In this document: piece after piece, positions 24,358 through 33,231 of the stretch
Position numbering within the stretch: position 1 is the stretch's first letter
Layout: each line of letters begins with the position of its first letter
NCBI GenBank assembly: GCA_905479115.1
Contig: CAJQLF010000023.1
Coordinates: 1-54,857, forward strand
Direction of reading: 5' to 3'
Source of the DNA: an uncultured Flavobacteriales bacterium
Lineage (GTDB): Bacteria > Bacteroidota > Bacteroidia > Flavobacteriales_D > Sanyastnellaceae
Length of the DNA: 54,857 nucleotides
Made by a program: the position numbers and the translations under genes
The notes under the pieces: generated by a model
Database searches by the model: none
The model's input: only the letters and a program-made list of their open reading frames with translations
What the model was told of the DNA's origin: nothing

Positions 24358-24576
24358 ATGGAATGGAAAGTAGTCGCGCTGTCAATAGGTTTATTGGCAC
24401 TCGGTTTTGCAGGAATTGCAATCAAAATCTTGGTCAAAAAAGACGGGAAATTCGCTGGAACCTGCGCAAGTCAAAATCCATTTCTCAATGAAGAAGGAGC
24501 GGCTTGCTCCCTCTGCGGTGCAAAGCCTGAGGAACAGTGCCGAGGAGATGAAGGGAGCGGAAAAATCGTCGGTTGA
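24358..24576 (+). CDS. Small four-cysteine membrane protein, NqrM-like Nqr maturation candidate
   Basis: This 72-residue protein has one N-terminal transmembrane helix (about residues 4-25, VVALSIGLLALGFAGIAIKI) followed by a short basic stretch and four cysteines: C36 in FAGTCASQNPF, the pair C50/C53 in ACSLCG, and C61 in PEEQC. That layout parallels NqrM (DUF539), a small membrane protein with four Cys needed to insert iron into the NqrD/NqrE site in Vibrio. It converges on apbE (3 bases between stops), the last gene of the nqr operon, which strengthens the link. It lies 96 bases from the divergent secreted-protein gene. The ATG at 24358 is preferred because the open frame upstream has no coding character. 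Homology to NqrM is inferred, not proven. Confidence 0.7.
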   Translation: MEWKVVALSIGLLALGFAGIAIKILVKKDGKFAGTCASQNPFLNEEGAACSLCGAKPEEQCRGDEGSGKIVG

Positions 24577-24579
24577 CCC

Positions 24580-25725
24580 TCACTCTTGGATTTCAATAGC
24601 TGTGAGTGCTTGCCATCCTGGTGTAACCCAATTCGCCCAATTTCCCTCCCCGTCGTCGCTAATGAAATAAGCCTCTACGCGATCAAATGGATTGGCATTT
24701 CGATAATCCAAAATGAATTGCTTGCCGTCTTTTGGGCCCCACACCATGCACGCCGTTGCTAACGCATCAGCAGTCGAAGCGCTGGTCGCATGCACCGTTG
24801 CACTCAACAGACCATGTTGGACAGGATAGCCCGAGAAGGGACTGATGGTATGCGATCGTTTAATCCCGTCCATTTCATAGAATTTACGGTAATTTCCGCT
24901 GGTGCAAATGGCTGCGTCTGACACGTTCATCACCGTTTGCATTTCCCGATTATAATCTCCATCCACGGGTTCAGTAGGCCGATCTACTGCGATTCTCCAT
25001 GGCTTACCATCCATTCGATTCCCACCACATTTGACTTCTCCTCCCACTTCGACCATATAATTTTTGACTCCCCTTTCTTCCAACATGTCTGTCAATAAAT
25101 CGACGGTCATGCCCTGGGCGATTCCATTGAAGTCAAGGCATGTTCGGGGGTTGCGCTTTCGAACAGTCGTGAACTGGTAGTTGCGATCCCGCTCCACTTC
25201 ATTCAAATCAATATTCTCAAACGTCATTCCCACGTGCATCAGCGCTGAATCAACGGCCATTGGGGTCACCTCGCTCCTCTTACGCAGGCCAAAACCCCAC
25301 AACTCCACGAGCGGCTGAACGGTCGGGTCAAAAGCCCCCTCTGATGCTTCAAATAAATCAAGACTTTGAGCCCAAATCGAAGACCACAGGCCATTCTCAT
25401 CTACAAAAGTGAACAAAGAATCTCGATGTGAGAATGCATTAATCGCATTAATTCGAGAGTCTGGACGCCATAAATTAAACTCTACATCTACCGCTTCAAG
25501 CACCGAATCAATCGCCGACTGGGGCACGGCTTCAGCCTCGTGATACTTGATTAAATAAGTTGTTCCTTGGGTATCGCCGGTATGGATGATCACCTCGTTC
25601 TTTGAATTCATCGAAGTTGGTGCATCCGAATCATGACACCCTTGCAACATGAGACCCGACAGCACAAAAACGAGCAACAAAAATGCCACTCGTTTTGATT
25701 CCTTAAGAAAGAAAGAACACTCCAT
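24580..25725 (-). CDS. apbE: FAD:protein FMN transferase ApbE
   Basis: ApbE covalently attaches FMN to threonines of NqrB and NqrC, using FAD as donor, on the outer side of the cytoplasmic membrane. The 381-residue protein carries a lipoprotein signal with C30 (SGLMLQGC). Family motifs include the acidic/phosphate-binding stretch CLDFNGIAQGMTVDLL, MVEVGGEVKCGG, and HTISPFSGYPV near the C-terminus. It starts 2 bases after nqrF ends and is clearly the last gene of the nqr operon. Its stop is 3 bases from that of the convergent small NqrM-like gene. Confidence 0.95.
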   Translation of the reverse strand: MECSFFLKESKRVAFLLLVFVLSGLMLQGCHDSDAPTSMNSKNEVIIHTGDTQGTTYLIKYHEAEAVPQSAIDSVLEAVDVEFNLWRPDSRINAINAFSHRDSLFTFVDENGLWSSIWAQSLDLFEASEGAFDPTVQPLVELWGFGLRKRSEVTPMAVDSALMHVGMTFENIDLNEVERDRNYQFTTVRKRNPRTCLDFNGIAQGMTVDLLTDMLEERGVKNYMVEVGGEVKCGGNRMDGKPWRIAVDRPTEPVDGDYNREMQTVMNVSDAAICTSGNYRKFYEMDGIKRSHTISPFSGYPVQHGLLSATVHATSASTADALATACMVWGPKDGKQFILDYRNANPFDRVEAYFISDDGEGNWANWVTPGWQALTAIEIQE

Positions 25726-25727
25726 GT

Positions 25728-27023
25728 TTAACCACCAAAATCGTCAAAGGCAACATTTTCCGGCGGTACACCCCAATCGTCGCACATCTTTAAGACTGCC
25801 TGGTTCATCAATGGAGGCCCACAAAAATAGAATTCAATATCCTCCGGTGCTTCGTGATGAGCAAGCTGGTGTTCGATTACAGCGTTGTGAACAAAACCAA
25901 GGAAACCATCTCCCTCGTCCTTCATATCCTTCTTGACCTTCCAATCATCCTCTTCCGATGGCTCGGATAAAACAACGTGGAAATCGAAATTCTCAAATTC
26001 TTCCGCAATGCTGTTGAAGTCGTCCAAGTAGAACAACTCACGCTTGGAACGACCACCGTACCAAAAAGTCACTTTACGGTCCGTCTTCATCGTGTGAAAC
26101 AAGTGAAACAAATGGGAGCGCATGGGCGCCATACCAGCTCCTCCTCCGATATAGACCATCTCCGCATCCGATTCCTTGATGAAAAACTCACCATATGGCC
26201 CTGAAATGGTCACCTTATCACCTGGCTTTTGAGCAAAGACATACGAGGAACAAATTCCAGGATTCACCTGCATCCAAGCGTTTCGGGCACGATCCCATGG
26301 TGGTGTGGCAATTCGAATGTTCAACATGACGATGTTGCCCTCCGCAGGGTGATTCGCCATAGAATAGGCACGAACGATAGGCTCGTCATTCGTCATTTTT
26401 AAGTCCCAAAGACCAAACTTGTCCCATTCGCTTTGGAACGTTTTGGGATCCTTGTGGTGCTCCGGGTGCGCCGCAATGTCAATGTCACTAAAATTCACGA
26501 CAACCTCTGGGACATCAACTTGGATATACCCTCCGGCCTCAAAGTCCAATGTCTCGCCCTCTGGAAGGCGAACAACAAACTCCTTGATGAACGAGGCAAC
26601 GTTATAATTCGACACGACCTCACAGTCCATCTTTTTGATGCCAAACACTTCCTCTGGAACCTGAATCTCCATGTCCTCCTTGACTTTGACTTGGCAACCC
26701 AAGCGCCAATTATCGTTTACCTCCTTGCGGGAAAAATGAGGTTCCTCCGTAGGAAGGATTGACCCGCCCCCGACGGGAACCTGGCATCTGCATTGTACAC
26801 ACGTTCCTCCACCTCCGCAGGCAGATGGTAAAAAGACACCGTTGTTACCCAGTGTCGTGAGTAGCGTACTTCCTCCGTCAACTTCAATGGTTTGCTCACC
26901 GTTGATCACAATCTTCAGTTTACCACTGGGAGACAACTTGGCCTTCGCAAAAAGTAACAACCCGACGAGCACCAAAATGACCGCAAGGAAAAAAACGATG
27001 GTTAAAAGAATGGTCGTTGTCAT
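25728..27023 (-). CDS. nqrF: Na+-translocating NADH:quinone reductase subunit F
   Basis: NqrF is the NADH-oxidising input module of Na+-NQR. The 431 residues contain an N-terminal transmembrane anchor (LLTIVFFLAVILVLVGLLLF), a plant-type 2Fe-2S ferredoxin domain with the cysteine cluster ACGGGGTCVQC plus a distant C in LGCQV, and an FAD/NAD reductase domain (RAYSMANHPAE for FAD; GGGAGMAPMRSHLFHLF for NAD; FCGPPLMN near the end). I chose ATG 27023, where the protein begins MTTTILL; a TTG at 27032 is three codons upstream. It follows nqrE by 5 bases. Confidence 0.96.
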   Translation of the reverse strand: MTTTILLTIVFFLAVILVLVGLLLFAKAKLSPSGKLKIVINGEQTIEVDGGSTLLTTLGNNGVFLPSACGGGGTCVQCRCQVPVGGGSILPTEEPHFSRKEVNDNWRLGCQVKVKEDMEIQVPEEVFGIKKMDCEVVSNYNVASFIKEFVVRLPEGETLDFEAGGYIQVDVPEVVVNFSDIDIAAHPEHHKDPKTFQSEWDKFGLWDLKMTNDEPIVRAYSMANHPAEGNIVMLNIRIATPPWDRARNAWMQVNPGICSSYVFAQKPGDKVTISGPYGEFFIKESDAEMVYIGGGAGMAPMRSHLFHLFHTMKTDRKVTFWYGGRSKRELFYLDDFNSIAEEFENFDFHVVLSEPSEEDDWKVKKDMKDEGDGFLGFVHNAVIEHQLAHHEAPEDIEFYFCGPPLMNQAVLKMCDDWGVPPENVAFDDFGG

Positions 27024-27028
27024 CTCTA

Positions 27029-27643
27029 TCAAATTTCAATGCCCATAAAACTCATAAAGGCAATCCCCATGAGACCGGTTATGATGAATGTGATACCCAG
27101 CCCTTTCAAAGGTGCAGGCACATTGGAGTAACGGATTTTTTCTCGGATCGCCGCGATTGCAACAATTGCCAACCACCAACCTACGCCAGATCCCAAACCA
27201 AAAACAGTTGCTTCGCCAATGCTCGGATACTGGCGATCTTGCATAAACAAGGCGCCTCCTAAAATCGAACAGTTCACCGCTATCAGCGGCAAAAAGATAC
27301 CCAAGGCTCCATACAGTGCCGGGGCAAATTTCTCGACAATCATCTCCACGAGCTGCACCATGGAAGCGATAACCGCAATGAACATGATGAAGCTGAGAAA
27401 GCTCAAATTAATGGACGCATACGCTGGATCTATCCATTGCAATGCACCTTCTTTCAGCACGTAATTCTCGAGCAAATAATTAATGGGCACCGTAATCCCC
27501 AAGACAAAAATCACAGCCAGACCTAAGCCGTTGGCGGTCTTCACCGTTTTGGACACCGCGAGGTAAGAACACATGCCCAAGAAATAGGCAAAAATCATGT
27601 TCTCAACGAAGATGCCTTTGACAAATATGCTGAGGTATTCCAT
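27029..27643 (-). CDS. nqrE: Na+-translocating NADH:quinone reductase subunit E
   Basis: NqrE is one of the two related membrane subunits that form the inverted-topology pair holding the intramembrane iron centre. The 204 residues contain about six hydrophobic helices. The conserved iron-ligand cysteines are present: C25 in [13 protein letters not shown] and the second in [14 protein letters not shown]. The ATG overlaps the nqrD stop by one base (TAATG), an arrangement typical for coupled translation of subunits made in equal amounts. Confidence 0.96.
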   Translation of the reverse strand: MEYLSIFVKGIFVENMIFAYFLGMCSYLAVSKTVKTANGLGLAVIFVLGITVPINYLLENYVLKEGALQWIDPAYASINLSFLSFIMFIAVIASMVQLVEMIVEKFAPALYGALGIFLPLIAVNCSILGGALFMQDRQYPSIGEATVFGLGSGVGWWLAIVAIAAIREKIRYSNVPAPLKGLGITFIITGLMGIAFMSFMGIEI

Positions 27644-28335
27644 TAGTTCTCTTCAAATAAGGCCTGATTGCGGCTGCGTTGAATCCAAATGATGATGCCC
27701 ACGGTGATCAGCGCCATCGGAGGCAGGATCATCAAATTATTGTTCTCATAAAATCCACCTTCACTCATGAACCAACTGGAGGGGAGAAACTTGATTTGTC
27801 CCATTCCAGGCAAGGAAATCGCTCCGCTACCAAAAACCTCCCGAACCACCGATACGGCCAACAAAATCCATGCATACCCCATGGCATTGCCAATGGCATC
27901 TAAGAACGACGGGCCGGGTTTGTTCGCCAATGCAAACGCTTCCAAACGTCCCATGATGATGCAGTTCGTAATGATGAGACCAACAAACACAGAAAGCTTC
28001 TCGGAGATGTCTGGTTGGAAGGCCTTCAGCACTTGGTCAACGATGATGACCAATGAGGCCACAATGACGAGCTGAACAATAATTCTAATGCGATCGGGAA
28101 TCATGTTGCGCAACAGAGAAACAATGACGTTTCCACCAATCATGACAAACAAAACAGACAAACTCATGATGACCGCCTGCTGCAGTTGGACCGTAATGGC
28201 CAAGGCCGAGCATATTCCCAAAACCTGAACGGTGATGGGATTTGAATCGTCCAAGGGATCAGAAAGTAATCTCCGGTTTTTCTTTGAAAACAACGACTCC
28301 TTTTTGGCCGTTGCGGCTGCCGTTTCTGTGCTCAT
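27643..28335 (-). CDS. nqrD: Na+-translocating NADH:quinone reductase subunit D
   Basis: NqrD pairs with NqrE in the membrane core of Na+-NQR. The protein has 230 residues and about six membrane segments. Iron-site cysteines are C42 in [11 protein letters not shown] and C125 in [10 protein letters not shown]. It has a ~30-residue hydrophilic N-terminal extension ([17 protein letters not shown]) before the first conserved segment, slightly longer than proteobacterial NqrD. It overlaps nqrC by 4 bases and nqrE by 1 base. Confidence 0.96.
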   Translation of the reverse strand: MSTETAAATAKKESLFSKKNRRLLSDPLDDSNPITVQVLGICSALAITVQLQQAVIMSLSVLFVMIGGNVIVSLLRNMIPDRIRIIVQLVIVASLVIIVDQVLKAFQPDISEKLSVFVGLIITNCIIMGRLEAFALANKPGPSFLDAIGNAMGYAWILLAVSVVREVFGSGAISLPGMGQIKFLPSSWFMSEGGFYENNNLMILPPMALITVGIIIWIQRSRNQALFEEN

Positions 28336-29132
28336 CGCTGCGCTCGGGTTTCAGATTGAAAATAACGGAGGTACACTTTTAACGTGCGGTTCATCATTTC
28401 ATCCACCCCTTTCGAAGTGATGGTCCCTCCCGTGATTCCGTCCACACTGTATTCGTCAGTTGCAGCTCCGCCTTTCAGTACACTGAAAAGTGCTGCGCCT
28501 TCCACATCGAGCTTCTTTCCCTTGAATTTCTCAGTGAAAAAAGACTCCCTAATTTCAGCACCGAGTCCTGGAGTCTCCGTCTTGTGATCAAATTTCGCTC
28601 CGAAGATTGTGGTCATGTCATCTTCTAATGCTATGTACCCCCAAATCGGTCCCCACAACCCCGATCCAACTATCGGAATAACGAACAAATTTTGGTCATC
28701 GTCTGTGACGCACTGAAACAGCGGAAAGGTCAGCCCTTCGTCCGCCAATGCCGCCATCAATGCCGCATCATCTCCGTCTGCAGCCTTTGCCGCTGACTTG
28801 ACAGACGAGCGATAGTCCTTTTTCACATCGATGCTGAAAGGGTCTGTCTTGTCCTTGGGATTGACTGGCGATTTTGTAGAGGACACCTGCTTCCCTTCCA
28901 AGTCAATTGCAATGCGTTCTACCACGTATTCTGCAAATATGTCGCTTGCATTGGATCGATCGGCATCCACTCCAATGGCTCCGAGGATGTCAATCATTTT
29001 CTTGTCCGCGGCATTCGCGTCTTGGCGATCTTTCAACGACAAGGCCGTAAAGGCCAAAGCCGTTCCTACCACCACCACCATTGCGATGGAAAATAGAAAA
29101 GTATAACCGGTGCTGTTCTTGTCTATAGCCAT
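28332..29132 (-). CDS. nqrC: Na+-translocating NADH:quinone reductase subunit C
   Basis: NqrC carries a covalently bound FMN facing the periplasm. The 266 residues show one N-terminal transmembrane helix (FLFSIAMVVVVGTALAFTAL) and the flavinylation motif at residues 231-237, DGITGGT, in which T237 would be the FMN-bearing residue; the usual alanine before it is glycine here. The motif continues TITSKGVDEMM. ApbE, encoded in the same operon, is the expected FMN transferase. The gene starts 10 bases after nqrB. Confidence 0.95.
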   Translation of the reverse strand: MAIDKNSTGYTFLFSIAMVVVVGTALAFTALSLKDRQDANAADKKMIDILGAIGVDADRSNASDIFAEYVVERIAIDLEGKQVSSTKSPVNPKDKTDPFSIDVKKDYRSSVKSAAKAADGDDAALMAALADEGLTFPLFQCVTDDDQNLFVIPIVGSGLWGPIWGYIALEDDMTTIFGAKFDHKTETPGLGAEIRESFFTEKFKGKKLDVEGAALFSVLKGGAATDEYSVDGITGGTITSKGVDEMMNRTLKVYLRYFQSETRAQR

Positions 29133-29142
29133 GGTGATTCTA

Positions 29143-30393
29143 TTAAGCTGTTGCGCCTTGTGATGAGAGCATGCGCTTTTCGCGCTTGCCCGTATTTGCC
29201 TGGATCACATAGTGATCAATCAGGGGTGCCATGACATTCATAAACAAAATTGCCATCATGACCCCTTCCGGGTAAGCTGGATTGAAGACCCGAATCATGA
29301 TGCTGAGAAATCCTCCAAAAAACCCGTAAATCCATTTACCTCTCTCCGTTTGGGATGCACTGACCGGATCCGTGGCCATGAAGACCATGCCGAACATGAA
29401 CCCACCCATGACAACTTGATGAACCGGTGGAAGCGTCATGTACGCATTCAACCCCATCAGATTGAAAAGCAATCCCATAACCAAGCCACCCGCTAGGAAA
29501 GACGACATGATCTTCCAGCTTCCAATACCCGTCCAAATCAACAAAGCCGCTCCTAGGAGAATCGCTAATGCGCTCGTCTCTCCAACAGAACCGGGGATTA
29601 AGCCCAAGAAAGAATTTGTCAAACTGAACATGCCATCCGCGCCAAACATATCCATGACACCCGCAGCAGCTGCATCATTCGGAGCTTTACCAACTGTCGA
29701 TGCCAGGTGACCCAATGCCGTTGCTCCTGTATACCCGTCTGCGAGTACGCCCGCCTCAGCGGAGGCCTTCACTTGGTGAATCCAAATCTCACCAGATAAT
29801 TGTTTGGGGTAAGCAAAAAACAGAAATGCACGCGCGGTGAGGGCGACGTTCAAAATATTCATTCCCGTTCCACCGAACACCTCTTTGGCGATGATCACTG
29901 CAAAAGCTACGGCCAGAGCAACCATCCAGAGCGGCACATCAACCGGCATAATCAACGGTATCAGCATGCCCGAAACCAAATAGCCTTCATTGATGCTGTG
30001 ACCTCGCATCCCTGCAAAAAGAAACTCAATGCCCAAACCAACTCCATAACTCACCACCACCAAAGGCAAAACTTTCACAGCACCGATGAACATCTTGTCC
30101 ATAAATGCCATCATCAGCGGATCTGCGACTGTGATTTCTCCAATGGACAACAGATACTGGTGCCCCTGGTTCCATGTTCCGAACAAAAGTGCAGGCACGA
30201 GTGCCAAAATCACCATGAACATGGTGCGCTTCAGGTCCACACCATCCCGGATGTGAACTCCGTTTTTCGTTGCATGACCCGGGGTGAATGCGAACGTTTC
30301 AAGCGAATCAAAGACCACCCAAAACTTGCTCAACTTTCCACCTTCTTCAAAATGTGGACGGACAGCGTCCAATAACTTGTGTGCAGCTTTCAT
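29143..30393 (-). CDS. nqrB: Na+-translocating NADH:quinone reductase subunit B
   Basis: NqrB is the largest membrane subunit of Na+-NQR; it holds a covalent FMN and riboflavin and forms the sodium pathway. The 416 residues carry about ten hydrophobic segments. The flavinylation motif DGYTGAT at 219-225 makes T225 the FMN site. Other family signatures are GHSINEGYLVSGMLIPLIMP, FGGTGMNILNVALTARAFLF and FMATDPVSASQTERGKW. It starts 1 base after nqrA ends. Confidence 0.96.
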   Translation of the reverse strand: MKAAHKLLDAVRPHFEEGGKLSKFWVVFDSLETFAFTPGHATKNGVHIRDGVDLKRTMFMVILALVPALLFGTWNQGHQYLLSIGEITVADPLMMAFMDKMFIGAVKVLPLVVVSYGVGLGIEFLFAGMRGHSINEGYLVSGMLIPLIMPVDVPLWMVALAVAFAVIIAKEVFGGTGMNILNVALTARAFLFFAYPKQLSGEIWIHQVKASAEAGVLADGYTGATALGHLASTVGKAPNDAAAAGVMDMFGADGMFSLTNSFLGLIPGSVGETSALAILLGAALLIWTGIGSWKIMSSFLAGGLVMGLLFNLMGLNAYMTLPPVHQVVMGGFMFGMVFMATDPVSASQTERGKWIYGFFGGFLSIMIRVFNPAYPEGVMMAILFMNVMAPLIDHYVIQANTGKREKRMLSSQGATA

Positions 30394-30394
30394 G

Positions 30395-31753
30395 TTATCC
30401 CAGTTCTTTCATTAAGCGATCAAGGCCTTCGCGAACGATGGATTGAACGGCAATTTTGGAGGTGCAAGCGTACTCACAAAGAGCGAAATCTTCCGGTGCC
30501 ACTTCATAAATACCGAGCTTTTCCATGGCATCAATGTCATTGGCCAGGATGCTCTTGAGCAACTGCACCGGATAAATATCAAACGGAAAAACAGGCTCAT
30601 ATTGACCCGTGACCACAAAGGCTCTTTCTTCACCGTTGTTGCATGTATCCATGGCAAACTCCTTCGTCTTTGGCAACAACCAAGTCGGGTAACTTTTGGA
30701 TAAGCTGAACTTATCTAGGCCCAGGCCCAACCAGCCATCTGCCAAAAGAAACTTCGGTTTATTGCCTTCGGGCAAGAGGCATATTTGATGGTGAAGCCCC
30801 CCGAGATGTCCGCTGGCTTCTGTTCGAGCTCCCGTCAATGGATTGCCCGAAATAATGCGCACGGATTCTTCATCGATTGGATCGCCCGTCAAACTCTGCA
30901 CTTCACAGCCCAAGGTCGTCGTCATGTGCTTCGGTGACGCATGCTCCGACCCCGCAACGGAAATTGTTCGTTTTGCACAGTATGTGCCTGTTTGCAGGGT
31001 TTCTCCCAGATTCGCAACATCTTCAGCGTGCATGGTCCAAACCGTTTCTCCCTTGTTAATGGGAGTGGTATGATGAATTTGCACACCGACATTGCCTGAA
31101 GGGTGCGGACCATCAAAAATGGTGGTCTCTACTCCTTCGATTCCATCAAAGGTTGATTGCCCCGGTTGGATACCGACTTGGATTGCGTCGTTGCCAACGA
31201 GGCATTGAAGCGCTTTTATTCCAAATTGAAAGGCCTCTTCTCTGCCCGCCAGAACCAATTCCATATCTGGAGCGAGCGGCGCACTGTCAAATCCACTCAC
31301 GTGAATGCTCCGAGGATGAATCTCAGGATTGGCTACCGTTGCAAATGGGCGCTGTTCCACAAAAGGAAAAAACCCGCGCTCCGCCATTGCTTCTTTCATG
31401 CGCTGAGCATCACAGGTCGCCAGATTGATCTTCTCAAACGTTCTCGACTCTCCCTTCCCGTCGGCGTCGATGACAACGGACAGAATCCGCCGTTTCTCAC
31501 CGCGCAGGACACGGCTTACCGTTCCACTTACGGGGCTCAGAAATTTTACTGAGGGGTGCTCCTTGCTGTGAAATAGAATGGAACCCGCCTGAACGGCAGC
31601 CCCTTCTTTCACTTCAAGTTTAGGAACAATTCCCAGGTAATTGGGAGGTTGCACAGCATATGTTGCTGTTGCTGAGCCAGCTTCCACTTGGCGGGAAGGA
31701 CGACCTTTCAGTCGTATATCGGCTCCTTTTTTAATCCGTATCGTGCGGGACAT
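30395..31753 (-). CDS. nqrA: Na+-translocating NADH:quinone reductase subunit A
   Basis: NqrA is the cytoplasmic subunit of Na+-NQR and has been linked to quinone binding. With the ATG at 31753 the protein has 453 residues and begins MSRTIRIKKGADIRLKG, as family members do. An open frame runs up to 31888 but a perfect TAnnTTTG promoter element lies inside it, which argues for the shorter start. Family motifs include SPVSGTVSRVLRGEKRRILSV, HVSGFDSAPLAPDM, GNPLTG and the C-terminal segment FALCEYACTSKIAVQSIVREG. It is the first gene of the operon nqrABCDEF-apbE and is transcribed divergently from the T9SS plug gene. Confidence 0.96.
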   Translation of the reverse strand: MSRTIRIKKGADIRLKGRPSRQVEAGSATATYAVQPPNYLGIVPKLEVKEGAAVQAGSILFHSKEHPSVKFLSPVSGTVSRVLRGEKRRILSVVIDADGKGESRTFEKINLATCDAQRMKEAMAERGFFPFVEQRPFATVANPEIHPRSIHVSGFDSAPLAPDMELVLAGREEAFQFGIKALQCLVGNDAIQVGIQPGQSTFDGIEGVETTIFDGPHPSGNVGVQIHHTTPINKGETVWTMHAEDVANLGETLQTGTYCAKRTISVAGSEHASPKHMTTTLGCEVQSLTGDPIDEESVRIISGNPLTGARTEASGHLGGLHHQICLLPEGNKPKFLLADGWLGLGLDKFSLSKSYPTWLLPKTKEFAMDTCNNGEERAFVVTGQYEPVFPFDIYPVQLLKSILANDIDAMEKLGIYEVAPEDFALCEYACTSKIAVQSIVREGLDRLMKELG

Positions 31754-31782
31754 CAGCTCGCGAAGGTTTACTTTTCGGGGCG

Positions 31783-31790
31783 CAAAGTTA
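31783..31790 (-). promoter_or_regulatory. Candidate -7 element of the nqr operon
   Basis: On the minus strand TAACTTTG matches the Bacteroidota -7 consensus TAnnTTTG exactly. It lies 29 bases before the nqrA ATG, implying a leader of roughly 20-25 bases. No TTTG box is visible about 20 bases upstream. Confidence 0.45.
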
Positions 31791-31847
31791 GGTCTCGGTC
31801 GCATTGCGTGCACCCTTTCATGGTAAAATTCTTCAATCTTCTCTAAC

Positions 31848-33200
31848 ATGCCCACGGCGAAACCACGAAATCTCTTTTCCAAGTCCATAACGCGCGCTTT
31901 GGCGACCTTCGTTTGCTTGGCGACATGGGTGAGCTCGATCGCTCAAACGCCCGGCGTCGACACGTCTTATCCTCAAGGATTTGTCCATGCGAGCCTGCAT
32001 AGCTGCAAGCTCCATCCGTCGGGCACGCCCAATGCTCATCCCATTGTCCCATTGAACAATGGGAAATTAACCTTGAGCTTCGATGATTTCTCAGCTTCTT
32101 TGCGAACCCTTGAAATTCGATGGAAGCATTGCACATTTGATTGGTACGATTCTCCCGATTTGTCATCAAATGATTACGTCGCCGGTTTTTCAAGCCTATC
32201 GTTTGAGAAGGTGGAAGCCTCATTCAACACCAAAACCCCTTACACCCACTATGCAACGTCCTTCCCAAATGATTTGATGTCCTTTACGAAAAGCGGCAAT
32301 TACATTGTAGAAGTGTACGATTCAGCAGAGCCCCAAAAGCCCTTAGCTCAGTTGCGATTTGTTCTTTACGAATCGCTCATTAGCATTGAAATGGACGTCC
32401 ATGAGTCATCTATCATTCGGGATCAAAGAACCCATCAAGAAGTCGACCTCGCTCTGATACACAGCAGCGAGCGGTATGCCATTCAAGATGCCTACGATGC
32501 ACTGCAGGTGGTACTGCTCCAAAATGGCCGATGGGAAACGGCGATCATGGGGCTGGAACCTCAATTTGTTCGCGGAGAGGAAGTAACATTCAACCCCACA
32601 GGGGACCAGTCCTTTGCAGGAGGCAATTCTTGGCGCTTCACCGATTTAAAAAGCCTACGTTTTGCGAGCTTGGGCATTCAGCGAATCATGGACGAAGGCG
32701 ACCGATGGCACGCCTACCTCGAACCCGATGAATCACGCAGCTATGAATTTCTGAAAGCCCGTCCGGACATCGATGGGCATTACGTCATCTCCAATGAACT
32801 TCAAGATGATGCGACGGGAGGCGATTACGTCTGGGCTCATTTTTCGCTCAAAGCTTTTGAAGAACGTTTGCATGAAGACATCTACATCTACGGCGAGTTA
32901 TCCCAGTGGACCTACCTCGAAACCCACCGCATGCGTTGGAATGAACAAACCCGTCGATACGAGGCGAAACTCTTTCTGAAACAAGGGTACTACAATTACG
33001 AATACCGCATACGGCCCTCCTTGGACCGAGGAAAGAATGATTTTGCCTCGCTGCAATCCCAGCCTTCCAATGTCGCAGCCATCGAGGGATCCCATGCTCG
33101 ATCCGACACCCCGTATATGTGCATTGTGTATTACTGGGATTTTCAAGGGTTCGATCGGGTGATTGGATTTGCACAAGCAAAACCTGGCGAAATTCCCTAA
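31848..33200 (+). CDS. Type IX secretion system plug protein (DUF5103 family)
   Basis: The 450-residue protein has a signal peptide (residues ~1-33, ending VSSIAQ) and matches DUF5103 throughout: the N-terminal immunoglobulin-like domain with LSFDDFSASLRTLEIRWKHC and DWYDSPDLSSNDYVAGFSS, and the C-terminal part with DIYIYGELSQWTYLETHRM and GYYNYEYRI. In Flavobacterium a DUF5103 protein is the periplasmic plug that closes the SprA outer-membrane translocon. Its presence, with a T9SS type B substrate encoded at 39900, shows the organism has a T9SS. Its ATG is 94 bases from that of the divergent nqrA. Confidence 0.85.
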   Translation: MPTAKPRNLFSKSITRALATFVCLATWVSSIAQTPGVDTSYPQGFVHASLHSCKLHPSGTPNAHPIVPLNNGKLTLSFDDFSASLRTLEIRWKHCTFDWYDSPDLSSNDYVAGFSSLSFEKVEASFNTKTPYTHYATSFPNDLMSFTKSGNYIVEVYDSAEPQKPLAQLRFVLYESLISIEMDVHESSIIRDQRTHQEVDLALIHSSERYAIQDAYDALQVVLLQNGRWETAIMGLEPQFVRGEEVTFNPTGDQSFAGGNSWRFTDLKSLRFASLGIQRIMDEGDRWHAYLEPDESRSYEFLKARPDIDGHYVISNELQDDATGGDYVWAHFSLKAFEERLHEDIYIYGELSQWTYLETHRMRWNEQTRRYEAKLFLKQGYYNYEYRIRPSLDRGKNDFASLQSQPSNVAAIEGSHARSDTPYMCIVYYWDFQGFDRVIGFAQAKPGEIP

Positions 33201-33202
33201 TC

Positions 33203-33219
33203 CATCACTCCGAGTGATG
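33203..33219. repeat. Small inverted repeat between plug and SDR genes
   Basis: CATCACT and AGTGATG form a perfect 7-base stem around the 3-base loop CCG just after the plug-gene stop. There is no U-tract, so it is at best a weak attenuator or mRNA end-protecting hairpin. Confidence 0.25.
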
Positions 33220-33231
33220 TAGTTTAGCCAT

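Noticed and set aside
29800-30375. A 191-codon plus-strand open frame inside nqrB
   Set aside because: It is antisense to a clearly conserved gene, is His/Gln/Asn-rich, and has no recognisable domain.
31754-31888. Extension of NqrA by 45 residues upstream of ATG 31753
   Set aside because: A perfect TAnnTTTG element lies within it, it overlaps the start of the divergent plug gene, and NqrA family members start at the MSRTIRIKKG-like segment.
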